Shown: one piece after another, positions 12,601 through 27,600 of the stretch | Layout: every line of letters begins with the position of its first letter | Position numbering within the stretch: the first letter of the stretch is position 1 | From: Lineus longissimus | Taxonomy: Eukaryota; Nemertea; Pilidiophora; Heteronemertea; Lineidae | NCBI RefSeq assembly: GCF_910592395.1 | Contig: NC_088310.1 | Coordinates: forward strand, 1,183,501-1,247,500 | Length of the DNA stretch: 64,000 nt | Reading direction: 5' to 3' | Notes under the pieces: model-generated | The model's input: only the letters and a program-made list of their open reading frames with translations | Databases searched by the model: none | What the model was told of the DNA's origin: nothing | Translations under genes and position numbers: made by a program

Positions 12601-15600
12601 CTTGTTCAGTCATGCTCAGATCTCATTAAAGAAAATGAACCAAATGTCTTATTGGAGAAAGTGCAATCAAATAGACTCAGTGGCATATCTTTATTACGAG
12701 ATGAATATTGTCCTGCGCCATTCTTTGTCTTATGGTTCAGTCGTCTAATCATTGCTGTGGCACAATAACACTTTTTCTATCAATATTTCTTAACAATCGC
12801 CCTCCGACACCCGCCACATCAGGACATTTCCTCGCAGTGTGATTGCCCCTCCCAATAGAACCACTTAACGAGCTCAGCATGCCTACTCCTACTTCTTCCC
12901 AACCAATAAACTCCAGTGAATAGATAGATTACTTGCCAGGAGAGCTTGAGAGACCTGAGTATTGATTGGGGATGTGCAACATCGCCAACAGATCTCTACT
13001 CCTTCTTCAAGAGAAATGCGAGAAGGTTGGTGTTTTCAATTCAAACTACACGTATACTAAGTGTAGATTTAATGTGTTGAACAATACTATGAGAAGGAGT
13101 CCAATATTGATACAATTTGGGTTACCTTGCCCATTAATTTTAACCAGTTGATTCAGAAATAAGCGTTTCAGCTGCCATATTGCCTTCCACTTAAACGTGG
13201 GCAGAAACAAAAAAAACAACTTAAACTTAAAATGCTCTTTGAAATCCACTTGAAACAGAAACTAAGACATCGATTTCTACTCAAGATCAATGAAATGAAT
13301 GTGTCCACTAAGTACTCAGCCATGAATGTCACCCCGAGACACGCCATAAGAGCACTTCGTGTCAGCATGTCAGCTTCCAACCCAATCTCCATGAAATCAC
13401 CACAAAGACCCAAGCTACTTCCAAAGTAAATATCAAAGTAATATCCTAATAAGTGTAACATCTCTCGTGCTTAGACAAACCACATACAGCAGCGTACTGT
13501 GAAAACAAAGTTAAAGCCACGAACCATTAGCAGACGTGATTGGACAAAAGAAAAGGAAATGGCCGACCGAGTTGGTGTTATTTTCTCCTTTGGTAATGAT
13601 TGTCATAACTTAGGCTCAAAGCAAATGTTAGAATATGGCAATTGGCGCAAGGTAAATAAAGCATCTCATCTCTCCGAGAGAATATTGTGATAAATATCCT
13701 TTTAATGGATGAGATGATTAAATCTGGCGTTGAACAAACCGGCTCCTCCTGAGTGGAGGAGTGGTGTGGAGATTGGAGGTAAGACTCACACAGGTAGAGT
13801 CAACACGTCGCCGATTCTGGACCATGTCAGGCAAGGAATAATGACTTAGGAGACACTGACTTCCCTAGTCAAATCATCACGAATCAACAGGGGAGATACA
13901 AGTCAATGTGGAATATTGATGATAGAATGTTGGATGGCTCTTAGATAAACTTTGGTGGACTTGGTTGACATCATGCGATGACAATGCGATCATGAATGCG
14001 ATGTGTTGTTGTCTTATCTCTTAGCGATCGCGTCTCATTACACATGGCTGCACAACATCGCTTGACATATTCGCACAATAACCGCAGGAATGAGGATTCC
14101 ACCAATCAGCATTCAGACTATATTTGTACCGACTTCATCAGCAACACGCTTTTACTAAATGTTTACCTCAGCAGAACTTCTCGGTAACTTTGCCGAAGCA
14201 GTCTGTGATTTAGGAAATTTCTAGCTGCTGAGCAGAACGTCAACTTCAAGAATAAGACATGTTTAATGTAGTTTGACTTGGGCAAGTCTCCCATCGAAAA
14301 AAATCTACACATGAATATTTTAGAGCAAGATTAAACTAAAGTTGCAGTTATGTAAATTACAAGTCTAAGCAGTTGGCTGTCATGATGTCTGTAAATGTGC
14401 ATGTTAGATACCTGAACTACGCCGGTATCGATTATTCGGCCCACTCCATGTGTGCCTGTCTTGAAGAGGTTCCCGAGAATGCGTTCACATCCGTAGAGGT
14501 AAGCCGTGCATGCATTATGTGGGCAAATTAGAGAGAAAAGTTCAAGGAAGAAATCAATGCAGCGATGCCTGCGTGGAAGGCAAGTGGGTAAACTTGGCGA
14601 GAGGCAGCAACGGTCCTGGATTGGCAACAGCCCTTTATTGAGAACTTACTTTGAGATTACTCAATCAGATTTCTTTCTGCCTTTGAGTTAGTTTTCGAGA
14701 CGACGCAGCAAATTTAGAGTTCAGATAAGATGAGGTGTCCACAAATAAATTATATTTTTGATGTCTTGTATCAATTATGGCAAGAAAGTTGCTTCAAACT
14801 AAACTGAGAGGTCAAAATGTTCATCACCTCATTCAGTTAGTCACAACATTGCCTGAAATGATAAAAGATGTCCAAAAACTAGCTTGGTGATGTTACTGCC
14901 AACCAAGGTAATTGGACAACAAAACGACGTGCATTTCAAATACATGTTTGTGAAAGAGATTATCCACAGGGGACTCGAAGGTGTTCATGTTCATGGTCCA
15001 GTGCCGAACTATCCACGACGGCGTATAACAATGATGGAACTCCCATGAACCTTTCTGTTGTCGTGGATATACGCCATCATTCTCAGAGGTCACATTCACC
15101 TGTGTCGGAAGACGCAAACTTTATTGTCTGGCGTCAACTATAAACGGGCGAGTTTGTCTTTTATCACATCCTCGATGCAACTTACTCGGGATCAGAAGAA
15201 TAAACGCACTCGAGTGGCGCGCATGACCCATGTCAATTAATTGTAATGCAGCCACGTGGCCGCCCTAAGTCAAATTCAAACTTTGCCTGATCGCGTATGC
15301 CTGACTATTGTGTCCATCTTCCAGGCTAACGCTGACATCTTCGTCCACACAACCTTGTTCAAACAAAAGATGGCGTATTCCTGAGGGTTTTATAAAGGTC
15401 GGTAGCCAACAATGGCGAATAACTTGCTGAAGCCTTTAGGGGTGAGGGTGGTGAACCAAGATAAACCAACAGCCATCTCCAACTCTTGTCGCCAGACCAT
15501 AAACATCTGCGACACAATGACTCACAAAATGACAGTAAATATCAAAAACAGAATTTCAGTCTGTTAAGTCTTTACCTGAGGGCACAAGTTGTTTAAGAAG

Positions 15601-18600
15601 CGTCCTTAACAGGCTTCGCGGTCCCTATCGGCATCGCATCATCTCATTGTACGTCTCAAAGGATTTTCAGGTCGTCCTATTCAGGACCGCCAAAATGTTA
15701 TTTTTAGTAACTGTGGCAGGTGGAACAGTGCAACTTTTTAAGGTTGACTGGTGCTTTTAAGGCCTCCAGGAGTTTGCCGTGGGGAAAGGAAAATATTATC
15801 AAAACTTAGATTGAAATTGTACAGGAGAATGTATCTTTTCAAGGTAAGTTTCACAGAACTTCGCCGTCAGAATTCACAATCCAATCCAGCCACACTTGTC
15901 ACTTTCCCAAGTACCGGGTACCTTTGTTCCAACACTGAATACCAGATTAAACAGCACCCTTATAAAACTTTCAAAATCATTGCATTTCGGTACCTATAAT
16001 GACAACCGTTTGAAATGTTGAAAACCTTTTTGATCAGCATTCCCAGAGCGGTTGGCAACCATTGCCAGGTCTAGAGACACCGTCACTGTGAAACAATACC
16101 TTCCATTTGGAACATGTGGTGAAGTGGCGGCTAATGAAATCTCGCCATCCATTCTTTCCGATATTCTGATGTTGAGGAACCATCGGTAGACCAAGGAGAG
16201 TGCTTGATGCTGAGAGTGTTATACATAATATATGACTGAACATTATCAACAGGATGTGTCACGCAATATGTCTACTATTTTTCAAAGTCCAAGATTTTTT
16301 GAGAAAAAAAACGACTTTTAAAGGTGAAATTCTGAGCTGAAATACAGATGTTCGAAACTTATGATGCAAGAACTCGATATTGACAGAAAATATATAATTG
16401 CTGTATCAGCAGTATCTGGTAACATCTGCCGTTCTCTGCCAAATCAAAGAGGGGGTATTAAACCATAAAGGAAGTGATTTCCTGAACAGCTAATCGTAAC
16501 ACAAAATCATTATTTCAAATCCATCTTCCCATCCCGTTTTCCAATACCAAAAAAGTTCTAAAAGCTTTAGAGAGATTGAATCAATTAGATTTTTGCTTAA
16601 GTGTGCGTCGATTGATTTTTTCCCTAGTAACAACTTGAACTTCAGAAATCAATACCAAAGCCACGTATCTCATGATAATTGTTCCTCCTTCATCTTCCAA
16701 TGTATGCCATGGGCCTGGTCAGACACGATTCCTCTCGAGCACTTCGAACAGCCCACAGGTGCCAGAAGATCTCCTGAGCACACTTACAAATCCAACGCAA
16801 AACTTAAATATTTCATCGAACTCGAACCCTTTGTTGGAGAACCTGAGAAACTAACAGAAGCTGCCGAACTCAGGTGAAACACTTCTAAACTTGCTTCGTG
16901 CAGTAATTGGCAACAAAACCACAAAATCAATCAAATACTTATGAGATATTTCCTGCACCCAAGCTACGTGTGGAATAACAATGAATTTTTTATACGTTCG
17001 GTGAAGTTGTGTAGTCATAGGTACTAAAGGACATCACTTGGGATCGCATCATAGGTACTAGAGGACATCACTTAGGATCATATCATATTTAGTCGAAGAT
17101 AGTGGTTTGTCTAAAAGCTGAATTAGTGATGGTGGCCAGCGGTACACCATAAACTTCTTCAGAAGCGCCGCATGGTGATTTATTTAGATCAATCAATGTT
17201 TGGTGAAAGTGTGCAGAGAAAGAGAACATATGTTTTGCTTAAGCGACACGTTATTACCATATCTTGTTTCCGACGAGCAAATTTAAATATTTAGAATAAA
17301 AGTATTCAAGTACTTGAGCACTGAAAAGGCTTTATCTTACATCGGTATTGTTTTGTTCATCGTTTTTGTCAATACTAAATTTGAGATTGTATGATAGTCA
17401 CATGATCTGAACTACAAGGCTAATATTTGGCCTTCAAAAGCTTAACATGTCATTACCATGACTGCTACCACCTATCAGAATATCTTGGATGATGGATTTA
17501 ACCGTCAGAGACTCCGTTAAAGAACCTTTACTTTCAGTGTAACAGCTATAACTCATCACGAAATGATACACTCATGATAGACTGCCGTGACCACAACTTT
17601 CTACCATGATCTATTGCTGAGTAATTACAGACTCCGTAATCCCTGAAGCCGATCGCGTCTTATAAAGACACTAAAATGGACCTGCGGTTAATGGCTGAAG
17701 AATATGGGACAAATTGGCAGCATAAGTAATCCAGGCTCAGACTAACGTGATTAGGCGTCTTCTTGTCACGATCGCGCACAATGAATAAATTTATGGTCCA
17801 TTTTATGGTTATAGTGATATCTTTAACTCATTGCCTGCAATTGTGCAGTAAGTGAAAATATCAGGGTCCAGATAATCAATCTCAGAACTATAATTTGGGA
17901 ATTCACTTAATTCATGTCCCATTTTCTTCTTTTGTGTTGCAGTCTGCATAGAGTGGACCTATTTATTAAAGAAGATAGGCTTTGTGCGTCAAGATTTGCC
18001 ATGAAGTGCAACTTATAATTATCTTTTTGAGAAGAAAAAAGATTTTTCATTCAGGTTTAAAATAAAACTTTAATTCTCCAAATGAAGGTAGCCATGCATC
18101 ACTTGTCGAAAGAAAGATCTAAAGAACAGTTAATTTTGTTTTGTAGAAAATTTTTAACAATGAACCTTGAAACTTCCTGCATGGTCCGATAAGGAAATTT
18201 GAACTGAGCATCCAACAAAAAAGCCATTAGACACGAATTTCATTGGAAAAACAAAACGCACTGATACAAAAGGCAAGTTTAATAATCGCAGGCAGTTGTT
18301 AATTTCCCCATTGTGTACTCACAGTTAATTATATCAATATATTGGTAAGGAAGGAACACGGCGCAAATAAAGACCAATCACTGCGCGGCGAGAGAATACT
18401 GACGAGGAATAAAAACAAATTGTGTCGCTTTGTAAGAAGCAGCCGCCTATAAAGCAACCATTCTCCAGATAATCTCACAGTTGCTTTTAGGTTCTAGCGC
18501 TGTTATTAGGCGGTAATTGTGTGTTTTATCTTTTACGTCCACTTACTGGCCAAGATTCTGGCGTCCGCTGATTAAGGCAGCGATCTCAATTACGCGAGGT

Positions 18601-21600
18601 CTAAGACCGCGATTTCCAAACGCCATATCAATTAGCTGTAGTGTTTGTGGCCAATACTGTGATAATATTCCATACAAGTTGTCAGCTCCTCCAAACACTC
18701 ATAATTGGTATCTTCAAATTGAAAAGTCGTGTTCACGGCCTCTTGCTATCATGCTGGGGTTGATTGTATTCTGTTTGCTATAAGACACCATATGGACCAT
18801 GGCTAGCATCGCTGACAAGGATTACAGGTAGAAACAGATTGAGACGCGGAGTCAATTTGATCGACGCACGACTTTGGTTCTCAATCATCTTGACAGCAAT
18901 TAGCCGAGCAATGGAATCATAACCAGGCAAGGTTCATTAAGCCGTATGAAAAGAGAGGCCACAAATTGAGAGAAGGTCTGTCCGAGAATGCAGATCAGGT
19001 CTGTAACAGACGGTAGATGTAGAAACCTGGTTTAGAATTGAGATTTAAGAGGTCATTACATGCTGGAGGCCTGTCTGAGAATCCCAATTACCTCTGATCA
19101 GAAATAAAGTTTCAAAACAGGAGAAATAGACCATTTGAACACGAGAAAGCAATGTGCCAAGAGATTATAAATTACAATTCAGACATCTAAATGCCATTAT
19201 GGAGTTTCTTATTCCAAACGGAAATGGCGCTATTAACAATATTAAAGACAATGGGTCATGTTGTAAGCTTTTAACGAATGGCTTATTGGAGCCTGAGGCC
19301 ATGAAATGGCTGGAGCCATGGCCAAGAATAACGTGGATCATGATTTACTCCAAACTTAACATCCCTAACTATCTTACTCTCACGTTCAGCAATAATTTCT
19401 TGCGTCATTCTGACGTTAATACCAAATACAAATGCATTTCATTGTTACAAGTGTCCAATAAATGTCACGACTTTTGTCCTCTTTCTGTCAATGCATCAAG
19501 TTTTATATCAAGATAATTGCATGGATTAAGATACAGCCATGAATAATTCTGATATTTTCCGAAGTTCCAGTGACCATTTCTGAAGTTATGATCTAATATC
19601 CCCACGAGTGTAATTCTTTTTGCCATTGTGAATAATTGTGATATTCCACCTGGTAAATAAGGGCCCAGCAGTGTGACCAGGTGACTGAATTAATAATCTC
19701 GATCCAAATTTTCTGCTGACTTCTATTGATGTGCATTTTAGGAAGCATCCATGTCAAACTTAAGTCTATAATCGATATTATCTTGGACATAATCTTTTTT
19801 TCTCACTTTACACAACATAATAATTGAAGAAGCTGTTGTACGTAAGGACTCAATAAATCATAACAAGAATAGTTATTAAAGAATTGATAAATCATTTCAT
19901 TCATTTCTTTGAACAGCTGTTGAAACTGAACTTAGAAAGACCTATAAAATCAATATGCTGCTGCTTGGTTTTGCATTGAAATGGGTTGAAACCAAATGGT
20001 TTGTACGGTGCATATAGCGGGCAATGTCAGAGCGACATGTTGATTATTCAGGTTTTCATTTTACCAAGAAATACCACCAGTGAAAAGTCACCCATCGACA
20101 AGACACTCGAGAAAACTGATCCATCAGTAGTTGCTCTATTTCAAACAGGAAGAAAGCCATCCATCGAATCTCAAGAGGCATTCTGGGTAAAGAGATTCGC
20201 GATAGGGTATCGGTTGATCTCCTGTCTGTCGTGTCTGTCCAGAAGTGGTTCACCAAAGTGCTAAGGAGAGGCTGAAAGGCCAGTTGAAACCTCTGAGATT
20301 GTAGCCACTCGAGTCAAGCTCCGCACCGTTCAGCGGTGGACCATCCCCCGCGGGGAAGATGTCACAACCACCGCCAATCAAGTAGATACAGATTCCATTT
20401 ACTCACAGGAAGTCTTTACCGTCAGAGATGGTTTGACCCAGGGCAGTATGGACGAACTTTGCGACTTGAGTTTGCGTTTGCCCTTGGCAGAATAAGCAAT
20501 CCCGATCTTGTTGAGTTTGGACAATCACTTTATAAAAGTCTACAACTAGAAAAACGATACCACTGCGATAGACGTTAAGATCATCAAGATGTCTTCAAGA
20601 GATGGTCATGTGATCTTCACAAAGGGCGGCATGGATTACTTTTATGAAACCGGGATGCCTGGATGTTGGCGTTATTGTGCGATAATTTTGAAGACGTCTG
20701 CAGCCCTCTTAGGATGGGTAGTAGACGGCATGAGATGGTTGGATCAACACTTGAGCGTCGGATCAAATTGGGACAAAGAAAATCATGCTATCTTTAGACA
20801 ACAACATGGTACTGTAATCGTGAGCAGTTTACTAACCATTCCTTAGACAATACGGGCTGACAACTCAAGATTTCTGTTTGCCAAGCCTCCATCCTTTTCC
20901 TTCTTGAGTGTCAGTGAGAGCCTATCAATGCCAACTAACCTGGCCCGCTTTGATGGCGTGTGTACAATTGGCATATGCAGGGACCAAAGAGAACAATGAT
21001 ACTGGACCATAAGTTTTAATCATGGAGTTAAGTTGTCACGTAGTTCGGTTAAGAAGCTGTCATCTCGTTTCAAGACCGTGACACGGATGTTGAAGAGGTT
21101 GCCCAACTCTGACAAAGTTTACTGAAGGAACTGATCAGACTGACCTACGCCACCCACCAGAAAGGACAACTGGTCATTCTCAGAAATATTTAGAAACTTC
21201 AATGAATCGTTTTATTGTACGGTTGATCTGAACATTTAGTTTTTCTTGAACTTTCCAGTGCCCACAAGACACAATCATGATAGACGCTCTTCTTGAAGAA
21301 CACTTTTCACGTTTCTGGGCTATAAATGTTACGGAAACAATTGAACCGTGTGCAGTAGAAAGGGTTCAGACGTATCAGATGATACTGTATTAAACTTCGC
21401 TAAGGGTTGTTTGGAACTTGCACAGTTAGCAAACACTTCTACGTCTTCTTGTCATATCAAGTTACAACAATGATATAATCGTGTACATGGTCTCCAGCAT
21501 CTTTTTTCAGCCATCACATAAAAATTTATTATTTCTGTTCTGTTTCAGACAGATAAGACACTCCCCGACTGCCTTCTTGAAGACTCACAACCACTTGAGG

Positions 21601-24600
21601 AGTTGCGATAATTTCACGGACAATCGCCACACCGGGAGGGCCATTCTGTAAGAGGCAAGATAAGGTTCATTCACGCGGGTTTCCCGAGAAAGAATGCCAC
21701 AACAATATGTTGCGTGCCATCAAGAAGTGAAGTTAATTGTTACACTGAAGTTGCTAGGCAGTGACAGGAGGACACTCTTTTGGAAAGAACATGTCTTGAA
21801 GTGCGTGCCAACCCAAGTTAGCCACAAAACTTGATACAATGATGAATGTTCCCAGTACAAGTTATACTGCTAGGTCCAGCAAGGTTTCATGAGAAGGACA
21901 GAGTTCCCTTGGTCTCTTACCACCTTCAAGATGGCTGTTCAAGATGGCCGACCTGTCAAGTCAATCAAGTCAACAACCAAGGTCAACAAGGTCACAAGGA
22001 GCAGACGTTAGACGAAATACTTGGTCAAAAGTTCAATTAAACTCTTCCAGTGAATTCATTGTGGAATGAAAGGAGTCAAGACGACTAAGTTTGAACTGTG
22101 TCACTCAAGTTTTCTTCTGCCTTTCAAGCTTGTTTCGGGCATAAGATGTGGGAATGCAAGATCGGAGCAGACCATTTCAAACAACATTTAGGCTTCTGTT
22201 CTCCATTGACCACTGGCCTTTGAATTTCAGATAGTCTTGCGGCTGAGCAAGAAAACGAAGATAATTGATTGGGAAAAAAACAGGAAAGCAACATTGCCTA
22301 ATCAATTTGTTAACTGCGCCAGATCTACGACCACTTATGCACAAACATGCTTGTTCTCTCATCATTGAGACCAGAATAATGACTTTGTGTACGCAGCACC
22401 TGCCTTGACCACTTTAATGTACCTTATAAAAAAGTGTGTAAATCATTTTATCACCTTTAGTTATAAACATTCTTGATAAATTTACTTAGGAAGGCAACGT
22501 TGCCTTCGCAGATGGCAGAATTCACATCCTCTTTGTCCTACAAGTGATAATGCCTATAAGTATTGATAAGAGAGTGCATAACTAAACATATGGTGACCAA
22601 GGGAAAGTCTTATGCAGGTATCACTGTCGACAAGAAATAACGGAAATCAACATTAAGCAAGGAACAGTACAGATGGCCCTATTGATTTTAATGCTCTTAC
22701 AAGATATCAACAGCGTTATTGCAAAGATATTGATAAGAAAACACATGTTAGAAAACCTGAGGAAATTGCGACAGCGAATCAGTAAATACAACGTGTTTGC
22801 TTAATTGGTTTAGATATTCTTGTCAAGGGGAATTAATCTAGGGATGCGCTTTTCATTTAAAACTGAAATCAATAACTTACAGATAGGATCTCAATAACTC
22901 ACTGTAGCTACTCATCAATTTCATTCAAAAATTATGCAGTATAATTTCCATTTCTTTTCAACGAGTTTGTTCTAGACACGCACCAAGTTCATGAACTTAA
23001 CAGACAAAAAGCTTCAGCGGTTTTAATCAGTCCATTTGTTTCTTTGTTGATGGTACATCTTTCAGGTATAATAGACAGTCTTTCCAAATGCATCGGAGGC
23101 AGGAGTACCTGTCCTTGCCATCTTGAGTACGACCTGTCAGTTGTTCAGTGGGACCGCAGACAAAGGACGACACGCTTGATACGCATGGCTTAACAAGAAT
23201 AGGATACTTAGAATTGAGACAGATCGTCGTCTCTTCAGAAATAGAAAGTATCCAAAATGTGTGAGTAGATTAAAGAGGAGTTGCCTCATTATAACGTTTG
23301 ACAATGGGTCAAAGATAGGCTGAATAGAATATGGAACAGACAAATTCGATTTAGAATGAAACATATTTGCTTTGTCAGCTCCAGGGTTACCTCACAGAGA
23401 GAGAATGTTAGCGGGTTCTACATGATACACAGCCCGTTGAATATTTTCTGAAGATGTAAAGAAATATTTGTTCTACAGCATCCTAAAGGCTTTACTTTGT
23501 AAAGTATCACCCGCACACCTTCATGCCCTGATAGACCCACCGATCAACATCTATTGTGTTCAACTCAATATGTTCATGAATTCTCCTGATAAAGTTCTCA
23601 GCAGCTCAGAGCCAAGCATACAACAATACACCCTTGTCACATCTTTGTCATTCAAATTGATACTAAGTTTTATGATTCATAATATTGCCACTTTACACGC
23701 ACCTGTTCTGAAATCCTGTTTCCTTCTATTGGACAATAACACTATAATTCAACAAGCTCGTGTTGGATGCCCGCCTCCTGTCTATAGGGAGGATCAGAGG
23801 GTCAGTCAGGCATGAAGAAATTCGAGGGAGAATGGACCAAAAATCTTCAAAACATGATCTCCCAGACTGATCTGAACTCTTCCACAGTTCTGGTGTTCAA
23901 CACTTTGAACTTTAAGGATCCATGATATGAAAGCGTGTCGGCCATGTTTTTCACTTGTTCTGTTATCTACGCGTGGCAGCTTTAGAAAAGCTCGCTTTCC
24001 CTATTTTTAACTGTACACCACTATTGAGGAGGATTGGTGACCGTATTTTAATATGATATGATGATAGCAAAGATGGCGGCAACGATGATATCATCCATGT
24101 TGAGAAAGAAGCGACAGCATCATCAAATACCTACTTTGATGTTTGTCTTCTGCAACAGGTGCCTACACCGTTTTAAAAACTAAACAAACGTGCTGTCAAT
24201 AGACTCCAACCCTATAGATGCAAGGAATTCATCGAGTGTTTGGCCATACAGCACCGGACTTCAGATATCAATGTATTCTTACAAGGTGTTTCAACATCTA
24301 CTGCGCCGGATCCAACTGAGCCAATAAAAGAGATTATTGACCCTGTTTAACATTACATCCATTGAAATCTTAATATTAACCCGAATTGAAAAGTCTACAA
24401 ACATTCTTGTGAGTTTATGAAAGAAGTTATCGACAATTATCAAGGTGTTGTCAACTCAGGCGCTGAGTAAACCTTTACTCGAAAGAACTCAAACACACTA
24501 CTTGACTTACAATCAATCAAATGGTATTGTGCACGATTTGAAAGCAAGAACTTCAAGAGGGACTGACGTTCTACCAAACACTTCATCAACGATTTAATTT

Positions 24601-27600
24601 TTTTCAAAAAAATGAATTTTGAAATCGTTATGGTTTCTACCGCGGACTAAATGGGGTGTCATTGTTTTGACAATTGGGCACTTTTTATCAAATTTGTTGC
24701 AAAAAATGTTCTCATTCATGTATTTTTTCCATGACAAAACATCAGCTGTTGCAAAGAAATTAAATAAGAGGACCTACTAGAATCATGTGAAAATGAAAAT
24801 GTAGGCGAAACAATATGACATTAATGGGGATGAACATGTTGAAGGCCATCATTTAAACTAGGCCTATTCAAATCAAGATGAATATTAAATGTAGGTACGT
24901 GTGTCATAGTTGAACATCATTATCAAAATATTCAAATAGAATCCACAGAGGCCTGGTGACATATCATTTACATTTACATATTGAATACAGAGTAACACAC
25001 TTCTGTCATTTCATCCAATATTCCTCTACTTTAAATGACTAATATTTCGTCCTGGCATTTGGCAACTACTGACAAAGAATGTGTCCTATTCATGAATAAA
25101 CAAAACTTAGTGTGAGAAATGACGATAACTTAAATACTTCAGGAGCAAAGATGACGACTGAAAGTTCTTTTAACATAACATTTGCATAAAATGAGTGTAT
25201 TACATTGACTGGCAGATTTCTCTAGAAGGAAGTTGTGTATTTCATCAGAAGCAAAGGGAAAACACAGTTCAAAGTAATTCCAGGAACACCTAATAGCAAA
25301 TAGAAGACAATTCCTGTGGCAATACACCAATTAACTCCTAATTAAACACACAGAGTATCTATCTTCTTGACATTCCAACATGACATGATGCTTCCTCAAG
25401 ATAAGTTAATTGCAGGATGTCAGAATGGTACTTGGTGCTCTCACATTCATTCATACAGCATAAACTGACATGCCGTGTCCAACTCAACCTTTATTAGAAA
25501 CATTACCCCAATTAATGAGAATATGGTGAAATATTCATTACATGCCCCGTAGATCTTGCTAATGATACCCCTGCTTGTGATTTGATGAGCTGCATCAACA
25601 AAACCGTCCCGGGGTTTTGCTCTGAGTTAGTACATGGATAATAAGAATATTGATGAGCCGGGGGTGAGGGGCGGAACTGATCACCTATGGAGGGAAAGAA
25701 TAACCTAAAGGAATGGTCCACACACAAAGATCACACTGTTGTAATTAACGTCTATCATATTACTTAAGTCGCTATGGTTTTCTTCATGAAAATGTTAATT
25801 GAAAACCAATGGTCTGGACGTTGGTTCGAGCGCAACTGGTGAACAATGGCAGGGTATGTTGAATTTGAGCATAAGCCATGAAGTGTACACTGGTGGCCTG
25901 GTGTGATTTAACAATGGGATCAATCTCCTCGAAAATTTTAATGAGTTTTATGATTAAAATTAAACAGTGAAGGAAGCTAATTAGAAGTAACTGGCTAGTT
26001 TGGGCGACCTCAGGTGGTTGGTGTTATTGACAGGAGGCGAGTATGACAAACGACAAGTACAATATTTTTTCAAACTTTTTGCAACTATTCTTACATCAAA
26101 ATGTTAGAAAAGTCAATTGTTGATGAATTTGTGCTTTTCACAGATTTTGAAACAAGGGTTGGTTCTTTTTCAGGCTCTTTGTGAAGAAAACACGAGAACT
26201 TCCCTGGAAAACAATCTGAATATGAATGATTTAGTAAGAAACAGATAAAGCCTGCCTGTATCAAGAATAACGGCGTGAGTAATGTAATGTAGCGATTGGG
26301 AGAGACATCTGTCACGAGGCATCGTCAGATCAAACGATTACATGAGACATGGCTCGGATGAAAACGAGAGTCTAAACCATTTTGTAAGGAGTCAGCGCAG
26401 CATAAAAGGATTAGCGTCTTTTGGCAGCGGCTACTTCCTATGTTACATTAATAATTCACAAGACAAACTCATCCATCTAAAAGCGGAATCGCCGGGCCTG
26501 TTCAGCGCTGGTGTGTCTTAATTCGCCCATGGGAATGCATAAGAAACCAGGTGTTAGCGTGGGGAGTGTATTTGCATTAATTACGAGATGCAGAGCGGAG
26601 AACACAGGATATCTCGCCACCTGGTTTAATATGGCGACCATCTTTGATGAAGATGATCAATCACCTAGGGAAATATGATAATGCTTGCCGCATCCGTTTA
26701 GCAATCATAATTCTCTTATGCTATTAACCAATAAGTTGAAGTCAGCCCCTCTAAGAGTCATATCCATGTCCCGATGCCCTCAAGCACTCCCCTCATTTGA
26801 TCTTCAAGTTTTTAATGAATTAAAAGACTCTGTAACAAGATACATTTCATGGTATTAAAGATGTCATGCAAAATTTTCTAATCTTAATCTTTTATGAAAT
26901 ATTTGAAGTTTTTGTGCTCAGGCAATTTTTCGATGACAAAAGGATATGATGTGATGAGACAGTGTTTTGTATTGTCAAACAAAACCGATTTAGGTCACTG
27001 CAATTAGATCTGGAGATAACGAAAGAATCGGCGAAGCTGTCAAATAAATAGATGGCAGCTCTATGTGGCTGCACCTGCCATGATGTTCAACTCCGAAGAC
27101 AAGCTTTGTCAAAGACATGGCCAGTTAACCTTGTCCCCCATGGTTCAGTTCGCCATGCCTGCAATGAGTTACAACATTTAACTCATGTGCGAGTGACCCA
27201 TAGGACGGGTTTTAAGGTGTCTAAGCCCCGAGGACACTGTGTTGAGGAGTCATAGAAATAGCAGAGAATAATAATGACGATTCTTGCAATCAATGTTTCA
27301 CCATTTATTGTAATGATAATGAAAGTAATCCACTAATTATCATAGTCGTGGCGAACAAAGTCGACACAATAATGAGACATTTGTCAAGACAATAAAACAT
27401 GATTAGAAGGAGGAAGTTGCCAGTATTGGTGACTGATCGCAATGATGAAATTGGCGGACAGATACACCGATGAAATTCTTAGTTTCTTTTCTAAATCCTT
27501 GGAATCTTAGAATTACCTGATCCCAGATAGTAGACTATACTGTAGAGAAGTCTGAAGTTCTCAAAGATCATACTTTCATAGACAGTTTACCAAATGGTTA

